Of a stretch of 7,686 bases of DNA, positions 1 to 6,470 are shown piece by piece. Within the stretch, counting starts at the first letter, position 1. Each line of letters begins with the position of its first letter. The notes beneath the pieces were generated by a model that did not search any database, had not been told where the DNA came from, and saw nothing but the letters and a program-made list of their open reading frames with translations. Origin of the DNA: Flavobacterium sp. (GTDB lineage: Bacteria > Bacteroidota > Bacteroidia > Flavobacteriales > Flavobacteriaceae); contig JAAURU010000168.1 in NCBI GenBank assembly GCA_012032075.1, positions 1-7,686 of the forward strand, read 5' to 3'. The position numbers and the translations under genes were made by a program.

Positions 1-101
1 CGTTTTAAAAACGGAAAAAATAAGTCGAAAGAATAAACCATTTTATCATTCCAAACTTGTTTCGGAATCTCAAAAAGCGAATAACTTACTTATAAACACA
101 A

Positions 102-145
102 ATTTCAGAGATTAGCACAGATAAATTTGTGCTAATCTGTGAAAT
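102..145. repeat. Long imperfect inverted repeat (hairpin)
   Basis: Bases 102-121 pair with 126-145 around a 4-base TAAA loop. The 20-bp stem has one G/G mismatch (108 against 139) and one possible G-T pair (120/127), and its core is AGATTAGCACA / TGTGCTAATCT. It is followed by another copy of the short word ATCTGTG (144-150), so the element is built from reiterated CACAGATT-like words. Similar words recur between genes in flavobacterial genomes as I recall them, which suggests a dispersed REP-like element. There is no T-run after either arm, so a classic intrinsic terminator is unlikely. Confidence 0.75.
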
Positions 146-222
146 CTGTGTCAAAAAATATAGCAGTTAAAAAATAATCAACTTCCACTTCACTCTTTTA
201 AGCAAAAACCATTTCCTTTTTG

Positions 223-230
223 TATTTTTG
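223..230 (+). promoter_or_regulatory. Possible -7 promoter element
   Basis: TATTTTTG fits the Bacteroidota -7 consensus TAnnTTTG and lies 38 bases before the methyltransferase ATG at 269, a sensible distance. No TTG is seen at the 17-23 base spacing expected for a -33 element, so this is only half of a promoter in AT-rich sequence where such matches arise by chance. Confidence 0.22.
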
Positions 231-297
231 AAAATATTTATTTTAGATAGAATAATAAATGAATTTCTATGACTTATAAAAACAATAGTGAAGAAAT

Positions 298-307
298 AAA
301 AAAGTAG
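298..307 (+). other. Slippery heptamer A AAA AAG followed by UAG
   Basis: From ATG 269 the codons read ATA AAA AAG TAG. Bases 298-304 therefore form A_AAA_AAG in the zero frame, the classic bacterial -1 frameshift heptamer, immediately followed by a stop at 305-307. A -1 slip continues into the methyltransferase frame (GTA GAA GAT ...). What is seen is the motif, its phase, and the direction needed. That ribosomes slip here is inference. One missing A in a run of six would look the same. Confidence 0.35.
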
Positions 308-920
308 AAGATTTATTCTATGAGTATAGGCTTGGAGCAAAACCTTTTCTTAAATGGGTAGGTGGTAAAAGACAACTTTTAACTCAATTTGAAAATCTTT
401 ATCCTGTAGAGTTAAAAAATGGAAAAATAAAAAATTATTACGAGCCTTTTGTAGGTGGTGGAGCCGTTTTTTTTGATGTTGTACAAAACTATGAAGTAGA
501 GAATGCTTTTTTATATGACATTAATGATGAACTTATACTAACTTACAAAATCATTCAAAAAGATGTAAATAAACTTTTAGAATTTTTATCTAAATACGAT
601 AAACTATACAAAAATCTTTCAGAAAAGAAACAACAAGAGTTTTACTATGAATTGAGAGAATCATATAATCATTCAAGATTTAACATAGATTATGAAAAAT
701 ATTCAGAAAATTGGATTCCTCGAGTTGCGCAAACAATTTTTTTAAACAAAACATGCTTTAATGGTCTTTTTAGATTTAATTCTAAAGGAGGGTTTAATAC
801 TCCTCAAGGAAAATATAAAAACCCAAATATTGTAGATGAACAAAATTTATTGAATGTTTCTAAACTATTAGAGCTTGCTACAATAAAAAAAGCTGATTTT
901 AGAGAAGTTAAAAATGATTT

Positions 921-928
921 AAAAAAAA
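921..928 (+). other. A8 tract at the second frame change
   Basis: The upstream frame reads TTA AAA AAA AGA, and continues for only 13 more codons to a TAA at 967-969. The catalytic FDPPY block lies in the -1 frame, reached if the tract had nine A residues or if reading slips on A_AAA_AAA (921-927). Homopolymers of this length are known sites for transcriptional slippage, slipped-strand mutation and sequencing undercalls. The sequence alone cannot separate these. Confidence 0.5.
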
Positions 929-1240
929 GATTCTTTTTATATACTTTGATCCTCCTTACAGACCAATAAGTGATACTTCTAGTTTTACAGCATACAGTAA
1001 ATATAACTTTGAAGATGATGAGCAACTCCAATTAGCAGGATTATTTATTGATTTGGACAAACTAGGTCATAAAGTAATGTTAAGTAATTCCGATCCAAAA
1101 AACACAAATCCAGACGATAATTTTTTTGAAACTTTTGTACTCAAATTTTAATATTACAAAAGTAGATGCTAAGCGTTCGATAAATTCAGACCCAACAAAA
1201 AGGAAATCAATTAAAGAAATAGTTGTTAGAAATTACTAAA

Positions 1241-1729
1241 ATGGCAAAAGGAAAAAATGCAAATATTTCTGGAAATCAGTTAGAAATAGCTGTTTTAACT
1301 GTACTTTCAAATAAAGGATTTGAAATAGAAATGTATAGGATTTGGGAAAAAAATAAAGAAAATTATGGTTCAGAAATACTTCTAAAAAACGTTCCGTTTG
1401 ATACAATTTATGGTCATAAAGGTTATACAGAATTCTTATTAATTTCTGAAAAATATAATTTAAGGATTAGAATAGAATGTAAATGGCAACAAAGATCGGG
1501 TTCAGTTGATGAAAAATTACCATATTTATATCTAAATTCTATTGAAGCTATGCCTGAAAAAGATGTGATGATATTAATTGACGGAGACGGTTTTAAAAAA
1601 GGAGCAAAAACTTGGTTAAAAAAAGCAGTAAAAGAAAAACTTTATATTTCAGAAAAAAATAAAGAAACAAATATTATGGTCTTCTCTTTATCTGATTTTT
1701 TTACTTGGGCTAATAAAACATTTGAATAA
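1241..1729 (+). CDS. PD-(D/E)XK-type nuclease, probable restriction endonuclease
   Basis: This 162-residue protein has no signal peptide or membrane helix and should be cytoplasmic. It carries a likely PD-(D/E)XK nuclease core: a conserved Glu in GNQLEIAV (residue 15), an Asp in VPFDTIYG (54), and a strand ending RIECKWQQ, where E79-x-K81 would be the (E)xK catalytic pair, followed by GSVDEKLPY (87-95), a pattern I associate with small PDDEXK families. It would cut DNA, presumably at the site protected by the preceding methyltransferase. I chose ATG 1241 because it lies one base after the methyltransferase stop; a TTG at 1223 would add six residues and overlap that gene. The frame is fully open, unlike its partner. 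Another DNA-repair or Holliday-junction role for the fold cannot be excluded. Confidence 0.72.
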   Translation: MAKGKNANISGNQLEIAVLTVLSNKGFEIEMYRIWEKNKENYGSEILLKNVPFDTIYGHKGYTEFLLISEKYNLRIRIECKWQQRSGSVDEKLPYLYLNSIEAMPEKDVMILIDGDGFKKGAKTWLKKAVKEKLYISEKNKETNIMVFSLSDFFTWANKTFE

Positions 1730-1741
1730 ACCTAAAAATAC

Positions 1742-3670
1742 ATGCAGTTTAAACATCCTGATATTTTATACTTTCTGTTCCTATTGGTCATACCAATTTT
1801 AGTCCATTTATTTCAATTACGTCGCTTCAAAAAAGAATATTTTACTAACGTAAAACTCCTTCGTCAACTTCAGCAACAAACTCGAAAAAGTAGCACCATT
1901 AAAAAATGGTTGTTATTAGCAACGCGTTTGTTATTGTTAGCGTTATTAATTTTGGCCTTTGCCCAACCTTTTTTCAACGCAAAAGAAGCGAAAAGCAAAG
2001 ACAACGAATTAATCGTTTTATTAGACAACTCTTTTTCCATGCAAGCCAAAGGAAGTCGAGGTGAATTATTAAAAAGAAGTATTCAAGAAATTTTAGAATC
2101 CTTTCCAGAAAATCAAACTTTTTCATTGGTAACAAATGATGCCACTTTTTGGGATGTTGATAGCAAAACCATTCAAAACGAATTGCAAAAATTAGAGTAT
2201 TCAGCGCTTCCGTTTGAATTAGATTATTTACTAACGCAAGTCCATTCGAAAAAGCCAAACACAAAGAAAGATTATATCATTATCACTGATGCCATTGGAA
2301 CGAATTCTAAGAAATTAGAAGCCTTAAATAAGGAAAACGAAATCTATTTTATCAATCCAAAAGCAGAAAATAAAAACAATATTAGTATTGAAAATGTAAG
2401 TTTAACTCAAGTTTTAGATGCTTTTTACGAAATTAAAATTGATTTAAAATCCTACGGTGAAACGACGGAAGCGATTCCAGTAGCCGTTTATAATAAAGAC
2501 GCTTTAATTGCTAAATCACAAGTTACTTTTGACAGAACTGAAAAAGAACTGAAAATCAATATTCCAAAAGCCGCTTTTCATGGAAAAGTAACCTTGCAAG
2601 ACAATAGTTTGCAATATGACAATGATTTTTATTTTAGTATTTCAAAACCTGAAAAACAAAACGTAATTATAATTGGTACATCAGAAAAAAACAAATTCCT
2701 AAATAAAATCCTAACCGAAAATGAGTTTGTAGTAACCAATACCGAATTGGCTCAACTGAATTACAATAGTATTGAAAACCAACAAACCATTATTCTTAAT
2801 GAAATAGTTGAAATTCCGCAAGCTTTAAGCACTACCCTACTTTCATTTTATACTAAAGGAGGAACTATCATTTTGATTCCTTCTCAAGAAAATAGCATTC
2901 AAAACTTAAATAGCTTCTGTAAAAACTTTGGTTCATTACAATTTCTAAATACAACTGAAACCGAAAAACAAATAACAAAAATTAGTTTCAATCATCCTTT
3001 ATATAAAAACGTGTTTGAAAAAAAGGTGACTAATTTCCAATATCCTAAAGTCAATAAATCCTTTACCACTTCTGGAAACGGTTTGCCTATACTTCAATAT
3101 GAAGACAATAATAATTTTACTTTTTCTGTTTCAAATAAAATTGGGAACCTGTACATTTTTACAGCTCCAATAAACAAGCAAAATTCCAACTTTCAGAATT
3201 CTCCTTTAATTGTACCTACGTTTTATAATATGGCACAAGCCAAAAATAATTCGAAAACCAACACCTTTACCATTGGTAAAAACGAAAACCTTATTATTGA
3301 TGCTATTCTCTCGAAAGATGAAGTAGTGAGTGTTTCTAATACAGAAAATAGTTTCATTCCACAACAGCAAATTGTGAATACCAAAGTAAAATTGGCTTTT
3401 GGAGATTATCCCACAAAATCTGGGAATTATGATATCAAGCAAGCTAAAAATTCCATTCAGGAAATTAGCTTTAATTATCCAAGAACCGAAAGCGATTTAA
3501 GCAATACAAACGCATCATTATTTGATAAAACCACTACTGTAACTAACGTGGAAACCGTTTTAAACGATTTACATTCAAAACGCACCGATACTGCTTTATG
3601 GAAATGGTTTATCATGGGAACTTTCCTATTTTTATTGATTGAACTACTAATCCAAAAATTTGTAAAATGA
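1742..3670 (+). CDS. BatA/VWA-domain membrane protein
   Basis: This 642-residue protein has the N-terminal double-transmembrane BatA module: a first helix at about 7-24 in FKHPDILYFLFLLVIP, a basic loop (LRRFKK, 27-32), and a second helix at about 56-78. A von Willebrand A-like domain follows, with a metal-site motif D95-N-S-F-S99 and a later IIITDAIG strand (D183). The usual intervening Thr motif (TPL..AL) is replaced by ALPFELDYLL, so the metal site may be incomplete. The middle (about 310-400) resembles the flavodoxin/glutaminase-like fold seen in related large proteins (NVIIIGTSEKN). A last helix spans about 619-638. Most of the chain should face the periplasm. Function is unproven; relatives occur in 'Bacteroides aerotolerance' loci with MoxR ATPases, absent here. 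The start lies 12 bases after the nuclease stop, and the stop overlaps the next start (ATGA). Confidence 0.85.
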   Translation: MQFKHPDILYFLFLLVIPILVHLFQLRRFKKEYFTNVKLLRQLQQQTRKSSTIKKWLLLATRLLLLALLILAFAQPFFNAKEAKSKDNELIVLLDNSFSMQAKGSRGELLKRSIQEILESFPENQTFSLVTNDATFWDVDSKTIQNELQKLEYSALPFELDYLLTQVHSKKPNTKKDYIIITDAIGTNSKKLEALNKENEIYFINPKAENKNNISIENVSLTQVLDAFYEIKIDLKSYGETTEAIPVAVYNKDALIAKSQVTFDRTEKELKINIPKAAFHGKVTLQDNSLQYDNDFYFSISKPEKQNVIIIGTSEKNKFLNKILTENEFVVTNTELAQLNYNSIENQQTIILNEIVEIPQALSTTLLSFYTKGGTIILIPSQENSIQNLNSFCKNFGSLQFLNTTETEKQITKISFNHPLYKNVFEKKVTNFQYPKVNKSFTTSGNGLPILQYEDNNNFTFSVSNKIGNLYIFTAPINKQNSNFQNSPLIVPTFYNMAQAKNNSKTNTFTIGKNENLIIDAILSKDEVVSVSNTENSFIPQQQIVNTKVKLAFGDYPTKSGNYDIKQAKNSIQEISFNYPRTESDLSNTNASLFDKTTTVTNVETVLNDLHSKRTDTALWKWFIMGTFLFLLIELLIQKFVK

Positions 3671-4920
3671 CAACCGTTTTAATTAAACAAGCAACTATAC
3701 TAGATAAAAACAGTTCGTTTCACAACCAAACCGTTGATATTAAAATTGAAAACGGAATCATTACTGAAATTGCAAAAAAAATTGCAACACCTGAAAACGC
3801 AACAGTTGTAGAAAAGGAAAATTTACATGTTTCTAAAGGTTGGTTTGACTCATCCGTTTCTTTTGGAGAACCAGGTTATGAAGACCGTGAAACTATAAGT
3901 AATGGTTTACAAGTAGCGGCAAAAAGTGGTTTCACAGCCATAGCTTTGCAACCTAATAGTACTCCAATAATCGATAACCAATCATATGTAAAATTCGTTT
4001 TAGACAAAGCAAAAGACCAAGCTACTTCCCTATTTCCAATTGGAGCACTAACAAAAAACAGTGACGGACAAGATTTAGCGGAATTATTCGACATGAAAAA
4101 TGCTGGTGCCATCGCATTTGGAGATTACAACAAATCCATTCAGGATGCGAATATTCAAAAAATAGCCTTACAATACGTTCATGATTTCGATGGATTAGTC
4201 ATTAGTTATTGCCAAGACAGTTCGTTAAGAGGAAAAGGTATTATCAACGAAGGCATTGTTTCCACAAGATTAGGATTAAAAGGAATTCCAACATTAGCAG
4301 AAGAATTACACATAGCGCGCAACTTATTTTTACTAGAATATACAGGTGGAAAATTACATATTCCAACGATTTCCACTCAAAAATCGATACAATTAATCAA
4401 AGAAGCTAAAGCCAAAGGATTACAAGTCACTTGTAGCGTTACAGTACATCATTTGGTTTTAAACGAAGAAATCCTATCAGGTTTCGATTCTAGATATAAA
4501 GTTGCACCACCATTGCGTGATGAAGCCACCAGAAAAGCCTTACTAGAAGCAGTAATAGATGGAACAATAGATTGCATCACTTCCGATCACAATCCTTTAG
4601 ACATCGAACATAAGAAATTAGAATTCGACATGGCAAAAGACGGAACCATTGGTTTAGAAAGTGCTTTTGGAACTTTAGCAACCATTTTACCCCTAGAAAT
4701 TGTAATAGAAAAATTAACGAATGCCAAAAGTATTTTTGGGTTACCCCAAAATAAAATCGAAATCAACGCAAAAGCAGAACTTACTTTCTTCACACCAAAT
4801 ACAGAAGGAACTTTCACCAAAGAAAACATCCTTTCCAGATCCAAAAACTCAGCCTTCCTAGGACAAAAAACGAAAGGAAAAGTGTATGGGATTTATAATA
4901 ATGGGAAATTGGTGGTTTAA
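3667..4920 (+). CDS. Dihydroorotase-family protein, probably non-catalytic
   Basis: This 417-residue protein belongs to the class I dihydroorotase branch of the amidohydrolases, which normally close carbamoyl-aspartate to dihydroorotate in pyrimidine synthesis. Family blocks are in order: DSSVSFGEPGYEDRETI (61-77), LQPNSTP (94-100), EGIVSTRLGLKGIPTLAEE (195-213), VHHLVLNEE (260-268) and TSDHNP (305-310). The metal ligands are mostly gone. The usual HxHxR reads S63-V-S65-F-G67, the HaED-type motif reads Y181-C-Q-D184, HxxH reads H231-I-P-T234, and DHxPH ends in L311. D307 and the substrate-type N97 remain. An inactive scaffold role is likely, by analogy with Pseudomonas PyrC', which supports aspartate transcarbamoylase. 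A true pyrC would then be elsewhere in the genome. ATG 3667 overlaps the upstream stop by 4 bases (ATGA), implying translational coupling. Confidence 0.88.
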   Translation: MTTVLIKQATILDKNSSFHNQTVDIKIENGIITEIAKKIATPENATVVEKENLHVSKGWFDSSVSFGEPGYEDRETISNGLQVAAKSGFTAIALQPNSTPIIDNQSYVKFVLDKAKDQATSLFPIGALTKNSDGQDLAELFDMKNAGAIAFGDYNKSIQDANIQKIALQYVHDFDGLVISYCQDSSLRGKGIINEGIVSTRLGLKGIPTLAEELHIARNLFLLEYTGGKLHIPTISTQKSIQLIKEAKAKGLQVTCSVTVHHLVLNEEILSGFDSRYKVAPPLRDEATRKALLEAVIDGTIDCITSDHNPLDIEHKKLEFDMAKDGTIGLESAFGTLATILPLEIVIEKLTNAKSIFGLPQNKIEINAKAELTFFTPNTEGTFTKENILSRSKNSAFLGQKTKGKVYGIYNNGKLVV

Positions 4921-4972
4921 GAAGGAAGAAACTCAACTAACATCAAATAAGGAACAACAAATAAAATAGACC

Positions 4973-5302
4973 ATGAACAACGATATTGACATTGAAAAAG
5001 GGAAAACAACTGCCATAGTAAGCTATATAATGATGGTTGGTGTCTTAATAGCTTTAACTATGAATGCAGAAGATAAAAATAAATTTGCTAGTTTTCATAT
5101 CAGACAATCATTAGGTTTATCCATATCATTCATTTCAATTGGCTTATTGATATCAAATTTCAGTTCTACTCAAATTTATGTTTCTTTCTGGATATTTTTC
5201 TCCATATTATGGGTTTTTGGAATATTTTCGGCAATAAGAGGAGAAATGCAACCTATTCCTCTTGTGGGGAAATTATTCCAGAAGGTTTTTAAAGGGTTGT
5301 AG
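4973..5302 (+). CDS. Small DUF4870/Tic20-like membrane protein
   Basis: This 109-residue inner-membrane protein has three predicted helices, at about 12-29, 46-62 and 67-88. An amphipathic segment carries NKFASFHIRQSLGL (36-49), the 'FHxRQ(A/S)L' signature of DUF4870-type proteins distantly related to chloroplast Tic20, which are sometimes annotated as 'import component protein'. The molecular role of the bacterial proteins is not known to me. The C-terminus ends with a short basic segment (GKLFQKVFKGL). It starts 52 bases after the dihydroorotase-like gene with no terminator between, so it may share that transcript. I see no convincing promoter in the gap; a GGAAGAA stretch lies too far upstream to be a ribosome binding site. 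Confidence 0.78.
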   Translation: MNNDIDIEKGKTTAIVSYIMMVGVLIALTMNAEDKNKFASFHIRQSLGLSISFISIGLLISNFSSTQIYVSFWIFFSILWVFGIFSAIRGEMQPIPLVGKLFQKVFKGL

Positions 5303-5325
5303 GATTATAAATATATTCCAAAAGA

Positions 5326-5565
5326 ATGAAAAAAGAACATCAAAAAATCATTGAACATATTTCTGATTATCTGAGTAAAAATGAAAGTCTAAGATTTGGA
5401 CAAGCACTTTTTAATCTAAGAATTAATGAATTCAAAGAAGAAAAAGAAACTATAAATCCTAAAAACGAAATTAGAGACATTCATGGTGATGCTGATAAAA
5501 AAATCCTAGAAAGAATTGAATCTCAACTAGATTGGTTAGAAGAACAAAAATCTCTTCATAGATAA
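5326..5565 (+). CDS. Small soluble hypothetical protein
   Basis: This 79-residue, charged, mostly helical protein has no signal peptide or membrane segment. The block ESLRFGQALFNLRINEF (20-36), and the later RDIHGDADKKILERIESQL (50-68), resemble a widespread family of short uncharacterised bacterial proteins with 'LRFGQ(A/L)..NLGIN.F ... RDIYNDSDE.ILERI', which I recall only as hypothetical. I assign no function. It begins 23 bases after the membrane protein gene in the same direction and is probably co-transcribed with it. The palindromic repeat cluster begins 12 bases after its stop. Confidence 0.7.
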   Translation: MKKEHQKIIEHISDYLSKNESLRFGQALFNLRINEFKEEKETINPKNEIRDIHGDADKKILERIESQLDWLEEQKSLHR

Positions 5566-5577
5566 TATATCAATATC

Positions 5578-5824
5578 ATCCCTAAAGGGATTTCATCATA
5601 AAGATTACAAAATAGCAACCTATATTCTATCCCTAAAGGGATTAAAATATCTTGAAAAATACAAAACATTACCGATAACTTAAATTGGAAATTTATACTC
5701 AATAAAAAAGAAGCAAAAATTTACAAAATCCCTTTAGGGATAAGATATAGGTAACAAAAAAATCCCGTCAGGGATAAAATATCGGTAACTAAAAAAAATC
5801 TCCGAATAAAATCCCGTTAGGGAT
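5578..5824. repeat. Cluster of five palindromic REP-like repeats
   Basis: Five 14-base palindromic cores occur between genes: ATCCCTAAAGGGAT at 5578-5591 and 5629-5642, ATCCCTTTAGGGAT at 5728-5741, ATCCCGTCAGGGAT at 5762-5775 and ATCCCGTTAGGGAT at 5811-5824. The flanks are also repeated: ACCTATATTCT before copy 2 matches, inverted, AAGATATAGGT after copy 3, and ATCGGTAAC follows copy 4. Copies 1-2 thus point one way and 3-5 the other. Centre-to-centre distances are about 51, 99, 34 and 49 bases. They resemble REP/BIME-type elements mobilised by REP-associated transposases; no such transposase is in the window. They could end transcripts from both sides. CRISPR is excluded because spacing is irregular and the units are inverted. 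Confidence 0.8.
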
Positions 5825-5838
5825 GATATCTTTATAAC

Positions 5839-6375
5839 ATGCAACAAATCCAAATAACACAAATAAACCACAACCAAATTCACCAACTACAAGAAGTAGG
5901 CAAAAAAAACTTCTATGAAACCTTTGCAGAAGTCAATTCAGAGGAAAACATGAAAACCTATTTAGAAAAAGAATTTGCTATTGACTACCTACAAACCCAA
6001 CTCAATAACACAGATTCCAATTTTTACTTTGCCACTTTTAACGACAATGTTATTGGTTACTTAAAAATAAACTTTGGTTCTTCTCAAACCGAATTAAAAG
6101 ATAGCAAAGCACTTGAAATTGAACGCATCTATGTCTTAAAAGAATTTCATGGTTTAAAAGTTGGACAATTACTATATGAAAAAGCTTTACAAATAGCCAA
6201 AGAAAAAAAAGTAGAATATATTTGGTTGGGCGTTTGGGAAGAAAACAAAAAAGCAATTCAATTTTACACTAAAAATGGATTTATAGTTTTCAACAAACAC
6301 CTCTTCAAATTAGGTAATGACGAACAAACCGATTTAATGATGAAATTACAAGTAAAAAGTAAATACACATCGTAA
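5839..6375 (+). CDS. GNAT N-acetyltransferase, PaiA-like
   Basis: This 178-residue cytoplasmic protein of the GNAT fold transfers acetyl from acetyl-CoA to an amine. The pattern closely follows the PaiA (spermidine/spermine acetyltransferase) type: FYETFAEVNSEENMKTYLE (25-43), VIGYLKINFGSSQTELKD (71-88), ALEIERIYVLKEF (91-103), WLGVWEENKKAIQFY (129-143), and a tail with LGNDEQTDLMM (158-168). The acetyl-CoA phosphate loop, usually (Q/R)GxGxG/A, reads H104-G-L-K-V-G109, with Lys replacing the middle Gly; I believe close flavobacterial homologues tolerate this. The substrate could be a polyamine or another small amine, and the sequence does not say. Its start lies 14 bases after the last palindromic repeat, and its last codons are part of a tandem duplication running into the next gap. 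Confidence 0.85.
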   Translation: MQQIQITQINHNQIHQLQEVGKKNFYETFAEVNSEENMKTYLEKEFAIDYLQTQLNNTDSNFYFATFNDNVIGYLKINFGSSQTELKDSKALEIERIYVLKEFHGLKVGQLLYEKALQIAKEKKVEYIWLGVWEENKKAIQFYTKNGFIVFNKHLFKLGNDEQTDLMMKLQVKSKYTS

Positions 6376-6470
6376 AAATGTAAAAATCAATGGGGAATTT
6401 CTAAAAACGAATAGTAAAAAAGTAAATACGCATTGTAAAATTGCAAAAACAAATGCGGAACTTTAGAAAA
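6351..6470 (+). repeat. Imperfect tandem duplication of the acetyltransferase gene end
   Basis: Unit one starts at about 6351, inside the last codons of the acetyltransferase gene (GTAAATACACATCGTAAAAA, 6359-6378). Unit two starts at about 6413 (GTAAATACGCATTGTAAAAT, 6422-6441). The match continues through TCAATGGGGAATTTCTAAAAA against ACAAATGCGGAACTTTAGAAAA, a period of about 62-63 bases. A shorter echo, ATGCGGAACTTT, recurs at 6453 and 6474. The second copy no longer codes for anything attached to the gene, since the stop at 6373-6375 lies in unit one. Confidence 0.7.

Larger units (their letters stand above)
1..268. other. Gene-poor left flank
   Basis: No convincing gene is visible here. 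Frame 1 reads eleven codons from the window edge to a TAA at 34-36, and frame 2 stays open from the edge to about base 112. Either could be the tail of an upstream gene, but neither is long enough to recognise. The stretch contains a long hairpin (102-145) and, near its right end, a sequence resembling the flavobacterial -7 promoter element (223-230). It then runs into the start of the methyltransferase at 269. Confidence 0.5.
269..1239 (+). pseudogene. D12-class (Dam-like) adenine-N6 DNA methyltransferase, three frame changes
   Basis: Read across three frame changes, this gives a protein of about 323 residues of the D12 class, which methylates adenine in short DNA sites (often GATC) using S-adenosylmethionine. 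Visible landmarks are KPFLKWVGGKRQ near the N-terminus (codons 340-375), the FVGGGA cofactor motif (448-465, about residue 61), the catalytic FDPPYRPIS block (945-971, D at about residue 228), a LSNSDPKN segment (1080-1103), and a basic C-terminus ending VVRNY at 1236. The frames run as follows: ATG 269 to about 303, then -1; about 304 to 921, then -1 in an A8 run; about 922 to 1137, then +1; on to TAA 1237-1239. In the published frames it is broken. Real decay, sequencing error, or slippage during expression are all possible. The identity is firm because motif order is preserved across all breaks. It pairs with the nuclease starting 2 bases after its stop. Confidence 0.85.

Noticed and set aside
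2..112. C-terminal end of an upstream gene in frame 2
   Set aside because: About 36 open codons run into the hairpin with no recognisable motif; another frame is equally plausible, so no gene is called.
102..145. Rho-independent terminator
   Set aside because: There is a strong stem but no T-run after it on either strand.
652..969. Stand-alone 105-residue gene starting at ATG 652
   Set aside because: It is the middle of the methyltransferase; the same frame extends upstream through the FVGGGA motif, so 652 is an internal Met.
1223..1240. TTG start for the nuclease
   Set aside because: It would overlap the end of the methyltransferase by 17 bases, whereas an ATG at 1241 sits right after that stop and begins a natural MAKGKN N-terminus.
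5578..5824. CRISPR array
   Set aside because: Units are palindromic, partly inverted and irregularly spaced (about 34-99 bases), with no equal-length spacers and no cas genes.
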